Shown here one piece after another: positions 1 to 8,920 of a DNA stretch of 64,000 nt (the stretch's first letter is position 1; each line of letters starts with the position of its first letter). The position numbers were made by a program, and so were the translations under genes. Below the pieces are notes generated by a model. It was not told where the DNA came from and made no database searches. It saw only the letters and a program-made list of their open reading frames with translations. The DNA comes from Gallionellaceae bacterium (GTDB taxonomy: Bacteria > Pseudomonadota > Gammaproteobacteria > Burkholderiales > Thiobacillaceae): positions 81,740 through 145,739 of the forward strand of contig JAQTLN010000009.1 in NCBI GenBank assembly GCA_028714875.1, written 5' to 3'.

Positions 1-205
1 GGAGACGAGAATGTGGGCTTGCCGCCAGACCAGGTGGCTTCTCCGCTGGCCAGCATGCGGCGCAATCCTTCGCAATCCGGATCGGGAGTACCGACGATCG
101 GGCAATCGGTCGATTGCGCGAGGTTACCTCGATCATTTCTCCGGCCTGTGCCAGGGCCAGGAAGAGGGATAACTCAGACCGCAACCTGCTGATGCCGACT
201 CGCAT
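1..205 (-). pseudogene. Phd/YefM-type antitoxin, frameshifted and cut by window edge
   Basis: Reading the minus strand from an ATG at 205 gives MRVGISRLRSELSLFLALAQ, then AGEMIEVTSRNRPIAR, the typical N-terminal DNA-binding half of Phd/YefM/VapB antitoxins. At about position 98-100 the frame is lost. One frame over, the reading continues as IVGTPDPDCEGLRRMLASGE and then ATWSGGKPTFSS, a sensible antitoxin C-terminus, to the window edge. A one-base deletion (or a sequencing error) explains this. The start lies 3 bases after the stop of the Uma2 gene, so the two are probably co-transcribed. In such loci a PIN-domain toxin normally follows, but that would be outside the window. The family call rests on my recognition of the motif pattern. 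Confidence 0.6.
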
Positions 206-208
206 AGC

Positions 209-769
209 TCAATCCACCCACAATCCCCCCAGGGCAAAGCTGATGGCGTCGAAGGGGGGCAGGCTGACCGCGTCATCATCCTTCAGCGCGGCAAGCAGCA
301 GCCAGCGGCCATCGACGTTTTCATAGGCTTCCAGGGTGCGCAGGTCGGGGTCCACCAGCCAGACATGTTTGACACCCCAGCGCGCGTAGATCGGCAGCTT
401 CTCCACCCGGTCGACACGCGCGGTGGAGGGCGAGAGGATTTCGCACAGCCAGTCCGGGGCGAGGTCGAACCAGGCGGTTTCAGGGAGCTTGGGCATGCGC
501 TCGCGGCGCCAGCCGGCGATGTCGGGCACCAGGATGTCACCATCGATGTGAATCTCAGGCTCGTCAAGAATCCACCAGCCGCCGGGGCCGCTACGGCCTC
601 GGTCGAAAGGGTTCCATAACTCGGCCCCCAGGCCTGAATAGGAACGCGCATGTTTCGGTGCTGGCCGGGGATGGGTCACCAGCCTGCCGTTGATGATCTC
701 CCCAACCAGGTTCTCCGGCAGGTCGAACAGGTCTTCGTAAGTCGCGAATTTCTCGGCGGGTAGTCCCAT
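209..769 (-). CDS. Uma2 family (DUF820) putative endonuclease
   Basis: A 186-aa protein with the Uma2/DUF820 layout: an N-terminal YEDLFDLPENLVGEIINGRL, a central PDIAGWRRERMP, and a C-terminal segment containing PDWLCEILSPSTARVDR, then EKLPIYARWGVKHVWLVDP. These supply the acidic and lysine residues expected of a PD-(D/E)XK-like nuclease fold. The family is widespread in bacteria and usually of unknown role. The longer start at 811 falls on the edge of a repeat and has no ribosome site. The ATG at 769 has GGAG seven bases upstream and is preferred. It is followed immediately by a broken antitoxin gene, which hints at a toxin-antitoxin neighbourhood; a functional link is only inference. Confidence 0.8.
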   Translation of the reverse strand: MGLPAEKFATYEDLFDLPENLVGEIINGRLVTHPRPAPKHARSYSGLGAELWNPFDRGRSGPGGWWILDEPEIHIDGDILVPDIAGWRRERMPKLPETAWFDLAPDWLCEILSPSTARVDRVEKLPIYARWGVKHVWLVDPDLRTLEAYENVDGRWLLLAALKDDDAVSLPPFDAISFALGGLWVD

Positions 770-810
770 TGCGTGCTCCCAGGGCCAGACATGGGCGGGA
801 TTATGGCGCA

Positions 811-844
811 TCTCGCCGGCATGCCGGCGAGACGCCAGCGCTAC
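811..844. repeat. GTAG-headed REP element
   Basis: On the minus strand it begins GTAGCGCTGGCG and continues into the palindrome TCTCGCCGGC-AT-GCCGGCGAGA (811-832). The TAG of the GTAG head (841-843) is the stop codon of the 1291-aa oxidoreductase. Related elements recur throughout the window at gene ends. Confidence 0.75.
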
Positions 845-3800
845 AAGAGCACCTTCTCAATACCGCCCGCATTGGCCTTGGCGACGAAGTCCTTCAGCCA
901 GCCCTCGCCCAGCTTCAGGCGCGCCAGTTCCACCACGATGTAGTCGGCTTCGATCTTGCTGTCTTCGCCGTAGCGGTCGAGGCCTTGCAGGCAGGAGGGG
1001 CAGGAAGTCAGCACCTTGACTTGCTCCGCGCCGGAATCGCGCAGGTCGCCGGCGACACGGTCGATTTCCTCGGCCTTGCGGAAACGGACCTGGGTGGCGA
1101 TGTCCGGGCGGCTGGCGGCGAAGGTGCCGGATTCACCGCAGCAGCGTTCCGACAGCTTCACGTCCGACCCCATCAGGGTCTGCACGGTCTTGATCGGGTT
1201 GTGCAGCTTGATCGGGGTGTGGCAGGGGTCGTGGTACATGTATTTGGTGCCACCCACCGCGTCGAGCTTGACGCCTTTCTCCATCATGTATTCATGGATG
1301 TCCATGATTCGGCAGCCTGGGAAGATCTTGTCGAACTGGTATTCCATCAACTGATCCAGGCAGGTGCCGCAGGACACCAGAACGGTCTTGATGTCGAGGT
1401 AGTTCAGGGTGTTGGCGATGCGGTGGAACAGCACCCGGTTCTGCATGGTGATGGCTTCGCCCTTGGGGCGGTCGCCGGTGGCGATTTGCGGGTAGCCGCA
1501 GCAGAGATAGGTGGGCGGCAACACAGTCTGGGCGCCGAGTTCATAGAGCCAGGCGAGTGTGGCCAGACCGACCTGGGAGAACAGACGCTCGGAACCGCAA
1601 CCGGGGAAGTAGAAGACGGCGTCAGACTCTTCCGTCACCTTGGTCGGGTCGCGCAGCACCGGCACCACCTTGGGATCGTTGAGGCCGAGCAATTGCCGCG
1701 TCGTCTTGCTCGGCAAGTTGGCGCCGGGCAGGGCGCGGTTGAAGAAGTGGATCAACTGGGTTTTCGCGCCCGGCTTGCCGATGCTGGAGGGGGGCTGGCG
1801 CATGGCTTCGCGCACCGCCGGCAAGGTGCGCATCACCGCCGCGCCGATGCGTTGGCCGATGTAGCCGAACTCGATGGCGCCCTTGCGCAGGACATGGATG
1901 ACGTCGCCATCGGTGCTGTTGAGGAAGGCCAGCGCCAGGCGCGAGGCCGGCGCCTTCTTCTTCTTGCCGGCGGCATTGAGGAAGTTGCGCATGGCCACGG
2001 TGACGTCGCCGAAATCGATGTCCACCGGGCAGGGGTTCACGCATTTGTGGCAGACCGTGCAGTGGTCGGCGACGTCGTCGAACTCGTCGAAGTGCTTCAG
2101 CGAGATGCCACGCCGGGTCTGCTCCTCGTAGAGAAAAGCTTCGATCAGCAGCGAGGTGGCAAGGATTTTGTTGCGCGGCGAATAGAGCAGATTGGCGCGC
2201 GGCACATGGGTGGTGCAGACCGGCTTGCACTTGCCGCAACGCAGGCAGTCCTTGATGGAGTCTGCGATGGCGCCGATCTCCGACTGCTCCATGATCAGCG
2301 ATTCCAGTTCCAGCAGGCCGAACGAGGGCGTGTAGGCGTTACCCAGGTCGGCGCCCTTGAGCAGCTTGCCCTTGTTGAAGCGGCCTTCCGGGTCGACCTG
2401 GTTTTTGTAGGCGGCGAACGCCGACAAGGTCTGATCGGAGAGGAACTCCAGTTTGGTGATGCCGATGCCGTGCTCGCCGGAAATGACGCCGCCGAGGTCT
2501 TGCGCCAGCCGCATGATGCGGGCCACCGCCTGGTTGGCGGTGGCAAGCATGGCGTAATCGTCGGAATTGACCGGGATGTTGGTATGCACGTTGCCGTCGC
2601 CGGCGTGCATGTGCAGGGCGACAAATACGCGGCCCTTGAGCACGCGCTTGTGGATCGCGTCGCATGCGGCCAGCACCGGCTCATATTCGCGGCCGGTGAA
2701 TATCTGCTGGAGTTCGCCACGCACTTCGCGCTTCCAGGAGACGCGCAGGCTGTGATCCTGGAGGGCGCGGAAGGTCTCTTCTCCCCACCCCCTCCGGGGG
2801 AGGGGGTGGGGGAGAGGGAGCGGCGGTTGATCCGGCGGAGTCGCTTGTTCAGGCGTTGTTCCCTCTCCCCGGCCCTCCCCCGGGGGGGGAGGGAGCAGGG
2901 CGTCCAGATACCCGGTCCAGCGCGTTCGCACCTGTCTCAGCATTTCCAGGGCGCGTTGGCGGCGGTGTTCGGTCAACTCCGGGTCGGCGGTGCCTTCCTC
3001 GTCTTCGGTCAGGGGCAGCGTGCCCTTGATGAAGCCTTCCAGTTCCCCTAGCAGCGCCAGCTTGTTCTTGATCGACAGCTCGATGTTGATGCGTTCCACG
3101 CCATCCGAATAGTCGGCCAGACGGTCGAGCGGAATCACCACGTCCTCGTTCACCTTGAAGGCGTTGGTGTGTTTGGCGATGGCGGCGGTGCGGGCGCGGT
3201 CGAGCCAGAATTTCTTACGGGTTTCCGTGCTGCTGGCGATGAAGCCCTCGCCGCCGCGCGCGCGCGCGCACTCGACGATGCGGGCGGCGGCGGCATCGAC
3301 GGCGGCGACGTCATCGGAAGCGATGTCAGCCAGCAGCACCATGTTCGGGCGGCCGCTGCGCTCGGCCTTGGTGGCATAGCCCACCGCCTTGATGTAGCGG
3401 GCATCCATGTGTTCCAGGCCGGCGAGCAAGACGTCCCCGGGAGTGCCGCTGAAGTCGCGGGTGATTTCAACTATGGCCGGCACGGCTTCGGAAACCTGGC
3501 CGAAGAACTCCAGGCACACCGTGCGGATCTGCGGCGGCATGCGGTGCAGGACGAAAGTGGCTTGGGTGATGAGGCCGTCGCAGCCTTCCTTCTGGATGCC
3601 GGGCAGGCCGGACAGGAACTTGTCGGTGACGTCCTTGCCGAGGCCGCGCTTGCGGAAGGCGGCCCCGGGAATTTCCAGGATTTCCGGCTCGCCCTTGGGG
3701 CTGCCGTCGGCATGGAAACGCGCCAGTTCGAAGCGCGCCACCGCCACATCGTGAATCTTGGACAGGTTATGGTCGAGGCGGGTGACTTCCAGCCAGTCGG

Positions 3801-4716
3801 CGTCCGGCGTCACCATTTTCCAGGACACCAGGTTGTCCAGCGCCGTGCCCCACAGCACCGCCTTCTTGCCGCCCGCGTTCATGGAGACGTTGCCGCCGAT
3901 GCAGGAGGCATCCGCCGAGGTGGGGTCGACCGCGAAGGCCAGGCCGGCGGCTTCCGCCACTTCCATGACCCGGCGTGTCACCACCCCGGCGCCGCAGGTG
4001 ATGGTCGGCGTGGCGGTGGCATGGCCGGGTAGCACGCGCGGCTCGATGGCGCTTTTGTAATCGAGTTTTTCCGTGTTGATGACCGCCGAGAAACGGGTCA
4101 ACGGCACCGCGCCGCCGGTATAGCCGGTGCCGCCGCCGCGTGGAATCACCGTCAGCCCGAGTTCGACGCAGCCGGCCACCAGGGCGGGGATTTCGTTCTC
4201 GTTGTCCGGGTTGAGCACCACGAAGGGGTATTCCACGCGCCAGTCGGTCGCGTCGGTGACATGGCTGACCCGGGCCATGCCGTCGAAAGCGATGTTGTCG
4301 CGCCGGGTGTGGCGGGTAAGGGTGCGCAGCAGGCCCTCGCGCAGGTGGCTGGTTTCCGCGAAGCCGGCCTCGAAGGAGTCCACCGCGCGGTTGGATAGTT
4401 GCAGCAGTTTGCCGACTCGCTCGTTGCCCTGGCGGCGCTTCTCGATTTCGCCCAGACGGTGACGCAGCGCCTGGATCAACAAGCCGCGACGAGCCGGGTT
4501 GGCGAGCAGGTCGTCTTCCAGGTAGGGATTGCGGGTGACCACCCAGATGTCGCCCAGCACCTCGAACAGCATGCGCGCGGAACGCCCGGTCTTGCGCTCG
4601 CCGCGCAGTTCCTCGACCAGACGCCAGCCTTCGGCGCCAAGCAGGCGAATGACGATTTCGCGGTCGGAAAACGAGGTGTAGTTGTAGGGAATCTCGCGGA
4701 TGCGCTCGGTGGTCAT
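841..4716 (-). CDS. DUF3683 FAD-linked oxidase / Fe-S oxidoreductase fusion (D-lactate/glycolate dehydrogenase-like)
   Basis: A 1291-aa fusion. The N-terminal ~80 residues are a DUF3683-type domain (starts [20 protein letters not shown]). A PCMH-type FAD domain follows ([36 protein letters not shown]), then an FAD-oxidase C-terminal domain ending around [11 protein letters not shown] and [10 protein letters not shown]. Next is a GlcF-like half with two ferredoxin clusters ([25 protein letters not shown]) and two CCG modules (FPGCGSE...YLCCGYPQ...SCGTC; DPCHTP...RCCGESG...SCPSC). It probably oxidises a 2-hydroxy acid such as D-lactate and passes electrons to the quinone pool; the substrate is not shown by sequence. 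Residues about 607-646 are a Pro/Gly-rich insertion encoded by a repeat element. The stop codon lies in a REP head. The gene is transcribed divergently from the PTS genes. Confidence 0.85.
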   Translation of the reverse strand: MTTERIREIPYNYTSFSDREIVIRLLGAEGWRLVEELRGERKTGRSARMLFEVLGDIWVVTRNPYLEDDLLANPARRGLLIQALRHRLGEIEKRRQGNERVGKLLQLSNRAVDSFEAGFAETSHLREGLLRTLTRHTRRDNIAFDGMARVSHVTDATDWRVEYPFVVLNPDNENEIPALVAGCVELGLTVIPRGGGTGYTGGAVPLTRFSAVINTEKLDYKSAIEPRVLPGHATATPTITCGAGVVTRRVMEVAEAAGLAFAVDPTSADASCIGGNVSMNAGGKKAVLWGTALDNLVSWKMVTPDADWLEVTRLDHNLSKIHDVAVARFELARFHADGSPKGEPEILEIPGAAFRKRGLGKDVTDKFLSGLPGIQKEGCDGLITQATFVLHRMPPQIRTVCLEFFGQVSEAVPAIVEITRDFSGTPGDVLLAGLEHMDARYIKAVGYATKAERSGRPNMVLLADIASDDVAAVDAAAARIVECARARGGEGFIASSTETRKKFWLDRARTAAIAKHTNAFKVNEDVVIPLDRLADYSDGVERINIELSIKNKLALLGELEGFIKGTLPLTEDEEGTADPELTEHRRQRALEMLRQVRTRWTGYLDALLPPPPGEGRGEGTTPEQATPPDQPPLPLPHPLPRRGWGEETFRALQDHSLRVSWKREVRGELQQIFTGREYEPVLAACDAIHKRVLKGRVFVALHMHAGDGNVHTNIPVNSDDYAMLATANQAVARIMRLAQDLGGVISGEHGIGITKLEFLSDQTLSAFAAYKNQVDPEGRFNKGKLLKGADLGNAYTPSFGLLELESLIMEQSEIGAIADSIKDCLRCGKCKPVCTTHVPRANLLYSPRNKILATSLLIEAFLYEEQTRRGISLKHFDEFDDVADHCTVCHKCVNPCPVDIDFGDVTVAMRNFLNAAGKKKKAPASRLALAFLNSTDGDVIHVLRKGAIEFGYIGQRIGAAVMRTLPAVREAMRQPPSSIGKPGAKTQLIHFFNRALPGANLPSKTTRQLLGLNDPKVVPVLRDPTKVTEESDAVFYFPGCGSERLFSQVGLATLAWLYELGAQTVLPPTYLCCGYPQIATGDRPKGEAITMQNRVLFHRIANTLNYLDIKTVLVSCGTCLDQLMEYQFDKIFPGCRIMDIHEYMMEKGVKLDAVGGTKYMYHDPCHTPIKLHNPIKTVQTLMGSDVKLSERCCGESGTFAASRPDIATQVRFRKAEEIDRVAGDLRDSGAEQVKVLTSCPSCLQGLDRYGEDSKIEADYIVVELARLKLGEGWLKDFVAKANAGGIEKVLL
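2780..2895. repeat. Paired C/G-rich palindromic repeats inserted in frame in a gene
   Basis: Two oppositely oriented palindromes, at about 2780-2820 (core CCCCCTCCGGGGGAGGGGG) and 2860-2895 (core CCCTCCCCCGGGGGGGGAGGG). They are separated by about 40 bases and lie inside the oxidoreductase gene without breaking its frame. A related palindrome sits at 40007-40046 between genes. The encoded peptide ([13 protein letters not shown] ... [13 protein letters not shown]) is the usual translation of this kind of repeat. Confidence 0.8.
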
Positions 4717-4889
4717 GTCAGCAATTGCTTATATTGAGGCGGCGAATTCTACCGGAAGCGCACCCCGTGACTCCGCTTGATTCCCGATTCAACCTTATCC
4801 ATCAAGGGGATATGTGATTGCTGCACGGCAACATCGCGGCCTTGTCGGGGCGGCGTAGAATGCGAACGAACTTTTCGCGCCCTCACACC

Positions 4890-5306
4890 ATGATTCCCTT
4901 GCTCATCGTCGCCCACGGCAATCTCGGCGACAGCCTCATCCAGTGTGCCAGCCATGTGCTGGGGCAACGCCCGGAGCAACTGGAAAGCCTCGACCTTTCT
5001 TCCTCCGACGATCCCGGCGAGATGCTGGAACAGGCGCGAGCACAGATCGCGCGTCTGGATCGGGGCAAGGGGGTGTTGATCCTCACCGATGTCTATGGCG
5101 CCACGCCCTGCAACACCGTGTGCAAACTGATTCAGCATGAGCATGTGGAAGCGGTGGCCGGCGTCAACCTGCCAATGTTGCTCAAGGCGCTGAATTACCG
5201 CAATGAAACCCTTTCCCTGTTGATCCGCAAAGCGGTGCAGGGTGGGCAGGAGGGCGTCATGTACATCCTGCCGCGTGACGCCGAGGAAGAATATAGCGAT
5301 GCCTGA
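4890..5306 (+). CDS. PTS EIIA component, mannose (EIIA-Man) family
   Basis: A 138-aa EIIA-Man fold protein beginning MIPLLIVAHGNLGDSLIQCA. His9 in the IVAHG motif is the expected phosphorylation site, and GVLILTDVYGATPCNTVCKL is the family's second signature. It accepts phosphate from HPr. No EIIB, EIIC or EIID gene is present, so it most likely acts in regulation rather than sugar uptake, as in other proteobacterial truncated PTSs. The upstream in-frame ATGs at 4818 and 4860 would add residues not found in the family, so the ATG at 4890 is chosen. Its 3' end overlaps the HPr start by 8 bases, giving a tight operon EIIA-HPr-EI. Confidence 0.9.
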   Translation: MIPLLIVAHGNLGDSLIQCASHVLGQRPEQLESLDLSSSDDPGEMLEQARAQIARLDRGKGVLILTDVYGATPCNTVCKLIQHEHVEAVAGVNLPMLLKALNYRNETLSLLIRKAVQGGQEGVMYILPRDAEEEYSDA

Positions 5307-5568
5307 ACGTGAAATCGAAATCACCAACAAGCTGGGCCTGCATGCCCGCGCTTCCGCCAAACTCACCCAGGCCGCCAGCAGTTTTCCCTGTGAGGTCTGG
5401 ATTTCACGCAGTGGCCGCCGCATCAACGGCAAAAGCATCATGGGCGTGATGATGCTGGCCGCCGCGCGTGGCAGCAGCATCAAGCTGGAAACCTTCGGAC
5501 CCGAGGAAGACGTGGCCATGGCGGCGCTGGTGGCGTTGATCGAGGACAAGTTTGGAGAAGGCGAATGA
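5299..5568 (+). CDS. ptsH: Phosphocarrier protein HPr
   Basis: An 89-aa HPr. His15 lies in the GLHARAS active-site motif and receives phosphate from Enzyme I. Ser46 lies in NGKSIMGVM, the regulatory site phosphorylated by HPr kinase in organisms that have one. It starts at the ATG at 5299, overlapping the EIIA stop by 8 bases; the longer reading from 5242 has no family support. The gap to Enzyme I (5569-5689) is filled by a repeat. Confidence 0.93.
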   Translation: MPEREIEITNKLGLHARASAKLTQAASSFPCEVWISRSGRRINGKSIMGVMMLAAARGSSIKLETFGPEEDVAMAALVALIEDKFGEGE

Positions 5569-5570
5569 GG

Positions 5571-5684
5571 CGATTTCGGATTTCGGATTTCGGATTTCAG
5601 ATTTGGCGGATCGGGCGCGGTACAGCCGCGCGAGAAAAATCCGAAATCGAAAACATCCGAAATCCGAAATCCGAAACCCGAAAT
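5571..5684. repeat. ATTTCGGATTTCGG-type inverted repeat between ptsH and ptsI
   Basis: The left part has repeated copies of GGATTTC (5571-5605); the right part has repeated copies of AATCCGAAAT (5638-5684). The two arms can pair into a long hairpin in the mRNA. This family of short tandem units in inverted arrangement is common as intergenic filler in some proteobacteria. Here it separates two genes of one operon. A degenerate half-copy (ctgggatttcggatcgggg) sits at 26838-26857. Confidence 0.8.
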
Positions 5685-5689
5685 TGCCC

Positions 5690-7414
5690 ATGACCTTCTC
5701 ACTACACGGCATCGCGGTTTCCAGTGGCTATGCGATCGGCCGGGCGCAGCTTTACTCCCAGGACCGCCTGGAAGCGCCACATTACCTGTTGCGTCCGGAG
5801 CATCTGGACGCGGAAGTGGCTCGCTTTACCGCGGCGGTGGAGGCGGTGCGCGCGGAAATGCTCGAACTGCGGGAACACATTCCGGAAGGCGCGCCGGTGG
5901 AGCTCTCCGCCTTCCTCAACGTGCATATCCTGATCCTCAACGATTCCATGCTGTCCGACGCGCCCAAGCAGCGCATTCGCGCCGACCGTTGCAACGCGGA
6001 ATGGGCGCTTTCGCAGCAGACCGAGGCGCTGATCGTGCAGTTCGAATCGATCGAGGACGATTACCTGCGCGAGCGCCGTAATGACGTGCGCCAGGTGGCC
6101 GACAAGGTGCTCAAGGAACTCATGGGCCATCCCGGCCATGCGCCCTTGAAACCCGCCGAGGAAGGCGACAGCATCCTGGTCGCGCACGATCTGTCGCCCT
6201 CCGACATGGTGCTGTTCAAGCGCCACGACTTCGCCGGTTTCATCACCGATCTCGGCGGCACCACCTCGCACACCGCCATCCTCGCGCGCAGCCTCAGCCT
6301 GCCTTCGGTGATGGCCTTGCACAGCGCGCGCGCCCTGATCCAGGAAGGCGACTGGCTGATCGTCGATGGCGTGGCCGGCGTGGTCATCGTCAACCCGGAT
6401 GCCGGCATCCTCGACGAATACCGTCTGCGCCGGAACCAGTGGCATCTGGAACAGAAGAAGCTGCGGCGTCTCAAGACCAGTCCCTCCGCCACCCTGGACG
6501 GGCTGGAAGTCGAGCTTCAGGCGAATATCGACCTGCCCAACGACGTGGGCCAGGCGCTGGGAGAAAACGCCAGCGGCATCGGCTTGTTCCGCAGTGAATT
6601 CCTGTTCCTCAACCGCGACGACCTGCCTTCGGAAGAGGAGCAGTTCGAGGCCTACCGGCATGTGGCGCGGGAAATGGTCGGGCGCTGCGTAGTCATCCGC
6701 ACCCTCGACGTGGGCGCCGACAAATCCGTGCGCTGGCTGCACGAAAAAAGCGTCAACCCCGCGCTTGGCCGTCGCGCCATCCGCCTGTGCCTGGCGGAAC
6801 CGCAAATCTTCATCAGCCAGATCCGCGCCCTGCTGCGCGCCAGCCACTACGGCCAGATCAAGATCCTGCTGCCGATGCTGTCCAGCCTGACCGAACTCGA
6901 CCAGGCGCTGGCGTTGATCGGCGCGGCGCGCGGCATGTTGCGCGTGGAAGGCATCCCCTTCGATGAAGAAACCCCCATCGGTGGCATGATCGAAGTGCCC
7001 GCCGCCGCGCTGTCGGCGGAATGGTTCGCGAAGAAGCTGGATTTTCTCTCCATCGGCACCAACGATCTGATCCAGTACACCCTGGCCATCGATCGCACCG
7101 ACGACACCGTCGCCCACCTCTACGACCCGTTGCACCCCTCCGTGCTGGCCCTGATCAGCCACACGCTCATGGTTGGCCGCAAGCTGGGCAAACCAGTCTC
7201 GGTATGCGGCGAAATGGCGGGCGATCCCAGGCTCACCCGCCTGCTGCTCGGCATGGGGCTGACCCGTTTCTCCATGCACCCGGCGCACATCCTCACGGTG
7301 AAACAGCAGGTACTGCGCAGCCATATCGGTGAACTTGCCCCGCAAGCCAGAAAACTCCTGCGCGCCGGCCGCCCGGATCGTATCCAGGAATATCTGGAAC
7401 AGATCAACCGGTAA
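5690..7414 (+). CDS. ptsI: PTS Enzyme I (phosphoenolpyruvate-protein phosphotransferase)
   Basis: A 574-aa Enzyme I of normal length without a GAF domain, so it is of PtsI rather than PtsP type. The phosphohistidine domain has His194 in LGGTTSHTAILARS. The PEP-binding TIM barrel carries GLFRSEFLFLNRDDLPSEEE, the C-terminal IGTNDLIQYTLAIDR, and the catalytic VCGEMAGDP. It autophosphorylates on PEP and charges HPr. The start at ATG 5690 (MTFSLHGIAVSSGYAIG) matches the family; the reading from 5552 only translates the upstream repeat. With EIIA and HPr it forms a phosphorelay with no visible permease. Confidence 0.93.
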   Translation: MTFSLHGIAVSSGYAIGRAQLYSQDRLEAPHYLLRPEHLDAEVARFTAAVEAVRAEMLELREHIPEGAPVELSAFLNVHILILNDSMLSDAPKQRIRADRCNAEWALSQQTEALIVQFESIEDDYLRERRNDVRQVADKVLKELMGHPGHAPLKPAEEGDSILVAHDLSPSDMVLFKRHDFAGFITDLGGTTSHTAILARSLSLPSVMALHSARALIQEGDWLIVDGVAGVVIVNPDAGILDEYRLRRNQWHLEQKKLRRLKTSPSATLDGLEVELQANIDLPNDVGQALGENASGIGLFRSEFLFLNRDDLPSEEEQFEAYRHVAREMVGRCVVIRTLDVGADKSVRWLHEKSVNPALGRRAIRLCLAEPQIFISQIRALLRASHYGQIKILLPMLSSLTELDQALALIGAARGMLRVEGIPFDEETPIGGMIEVPAAALSAEWFAKKLDFLSIGTNDLIQYTLAIDRTDDTVAHLYDPLHPSVLALISHTLMVGRKLGKPVSVCGEMAGDPRLTRLLLGMGLTRFSMHPAHILTVKQQVLRSHIGELAPQARKLLRAGRPDRIQEYLEQINR

Positions 7415-7425
7415 TCCCCCGTGGG

Positions 7426-7481
7426 ATGGGGTGAGGTACGAACCGCACCACGCAGGCCGATGCGGTTCGCCGCGCTCTGAT
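7426..7481. repeat. Degenerate GAACCGCACC/GGTTCGC inverted repeat
   Basis: Contains GTGAGGTACGAACCGCACCA and, inverted, TGCGGTTCGCCGCGCTC. It matches parts of the better-preserved element at 33960-34038 but lacks clear GTAG heads. It lies between ptsI and the diguanylate cyclase promoter. Confidence 0.6.
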
Positions 7482-7515
7482 GAAGCCCCTTCCCTTCAGT
7501 AACTACATCCCAGAC

Positions 7516-7542
7516 TCAAGTTTTTCTTTGCTTTGTCGATAG
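7516..7542 (+). promoter_or_regulatory. Probable FliA (sigma-28) promoter of the diguanylate cyclase
   Basis: TCAAGTTT (7516-7523), an 11-base spacer, and GTCGATAG (7535-7542). The enterobacterial consensus is TAAAGTTT-N11-GCCGATAA, and pseudomonad sites often begin TCAAG. It lies 32 bases before the cyclase ATG. Two other close matches occur before chemoreceptor genes in this window, which supports the reading. Confidence 0.65.
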
Positions 7543-7574
7543 TGCTTACGACATAGAACTATTAGGGCAAAACC

Positions 7575-8834
7575 ATGCAAACACCGGGCAATATCGGCAA
7601 ACCCATATTTCTCTGGCCGGCGACTTCCAGCGATCTACGGGAAGCCGCCATTCAGCTTGGCTATTACGGTTATGTGGCGGAACTGTTTGACTCCCCCGCA
7701 GCGTTGTTGGCGGCGGAAGCACGCAATCCCACCGCCGCGCTGGTCGATTGTGGTGGTGGCGACTGCCTTTCCGAGGCCGACAAGGAAGCGCTGGCCGCGT
7801 TGTCCGGTCGCGTGCCGCTGGCCTGCATGTCCAGCAGCGGCACCATCGACGCCCGTCTCGGCGCCGTGCGCATGGGGTGCCAGGCCTATTTCACGCGACC
7901 GCTGGACATGGCTAGCCTGCTCGACACGCTCGACCGCCTCACCGCCCCGCCCCAAGCCGAAGCCGGCAAGGTGTTGATCATCGACGATTCCCCCGCGCTG
8001 GCCGCCTTTTATGCCGCCCATCTGAACGAGGCTGGTTTCGTTACCCAGGTGGTCAACGATCCGCTGAAGACGCTGGAAGCCCTCAACGAGCATCCCCCGG
8101 AGCTGATTCTGCTGGACATGAACATGCCGGGCGCCTCGGGCGAGGAAATCGCCGAAGTCATCCGCCAGCAGGATGCCTATCTCTCCATACCCATCGTGTT
8201 TCTTTCGGCGGAAAGCGATGTCGGTCGCCAGCGCGAGGCCATGAGCCTGGGCGGCGACGAGTTTTTGCACAAGCCGATCGAGCCCGAGCATCTGATTTCA
8301 GCGGTCAAAAGCCGGGTAATCCGTTACCGCGCCCTGCGCGCGCTGATGGTGCGCGACAGCCTCACCGGCCTGCTCAATCACACCAGTTTCAAGGAACGCC
8401 TGCGCGCCGAAACCGCGCGCGCCAAGCGCCAGGGCAAGCCGCTAGCGGTGGCTTTGCTCGACATCGATTTGTTCAAGAAAGTGAACGATACCTATGGCCA
8501 TCCGGCCGGAGACCGGGTGATCAAGAGTCTTTCCAGGCTGTTGAAGCAACGCCTGCGTGGTGCCGATGTGATTGGCCGCTATGGTGGCGAGGAATTCGCC
8601 GTGGCCCTGCCGGAAACCTCCATCGAAGGGGCGCTGCGGGTGCTCAACAACATCCGTGAGAGCTTCGCGGCCATCGTCCAGCATGCCGGCGAGAAGACCT
8701 TCCAGGTCAGCCTGTCAGCCGGCGTCGCGGAATTTGGCGCCGGCGGCGACGGCGAATCCCTGATTCAGGCCGCCGACGAGGCGCTCTATGTGGCCAAGCA
8801 TGAAGGGCGGAATCAGGTGAAGGCGTCGGTGTAG
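7575..8834 (+). CDS. Response-regulator diguanylate cyclase (degenerate REC, REC, GGDEF)
   Basis: A 419-aa cytoplasmic PleD-like protein. Residues ~8-125 form a receiver-like domain lacking the acidic pocket. Residues ~133-250 are a good receiver (VLIIDDSP; phosphoacceptor Asp in LILLDMNMPG; Lys in HKPIEP). Residues ~260-419 are a GGDEF domain with an intact GGEEF active site and DSLTGLLNH. It should make c-di-GMP from GTP when phosphorylated. It is convergent with the PP2C phosphatase gene and preceded by a sigma-28-type promoter, linking it to the motility regulon. The TAG stop lies in the GTAG head of the following repeat. The kinase that phosphorylates it is not evident. Confidence 0.9.
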   Translation: MQTPGNIGKPIFLWPATSSDLREAAIQLGYYGYVAELFDSPAALLAAEARNPTAALVDCGGGDCLSEADKEALAALSGRVPLACMSSSGTIDARLGAVRMGCQAYFTRPLDMASLLDTLDRLTAPPQAEAGKVLIIDDSPALAAFYAAHLNEAGFVTQVVNDPLKTLEALNEHPPELILLDMNMPGASGEEIAEVIRQQDAYLSIPIVFLSAESDVGRQREAMSLGGDEFLHKPIEPEHLISAVKSRVIRYRALRALMVRDSLTGLLNHTSFKERLRAETARAKRQGKPLAVALLDIDLFKKVNDTYGHPAGDRVIKSLSRLLKQRLRGADVIGRYGGEEFAVALPETSIEGALRVLNNIRESFAAIVQHAGEKTFQVSLSAGVAEFGAGGDGESLIQAADEALYVAKHEGRNQVKASV

Positions 8835-8919
8835 GGCGGATTACCGAAGGGTAGGGGCTTCATCAGCCCAACGGGCGATCCGCCGTATAGCGGCGGAACC
8901 GCTCCGCGTTCCGCCCTAC
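8831..8919. repeat. GTAG-headed BIME between convergent genes
   Basis: Begins GTAGGGCGGATTACCG and ends with CGGAACGCGG-type sequence read inward from CTAC at 8916-8919. Internal palindromes GGCGGATxxCCG and CCGCCGTATAGCGGCGG are visible. It ends one base before the stop of the phosphatase gene and supplies the cyclase stop codon (TAG, 8832-8834). It is also a plausible bidirectional terminator. Confidence 0.7.
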
Positions 8920-8920
8920 A

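Noticed and set aside
769..3051. 760-aa plus-strand reading frame
   Set aside because: It is antisense to the FAD/Fe-S oxidoreductase, whose domains are clear. The translation is Gly/His/Arg-rich low-information sequence typical of antisense frames in GC-rich genes.
5702..7345. 547-aa minus-strand frame opposite ptsI
   Set aside because: Antisense shadow; ptsI has all active-site motifs.
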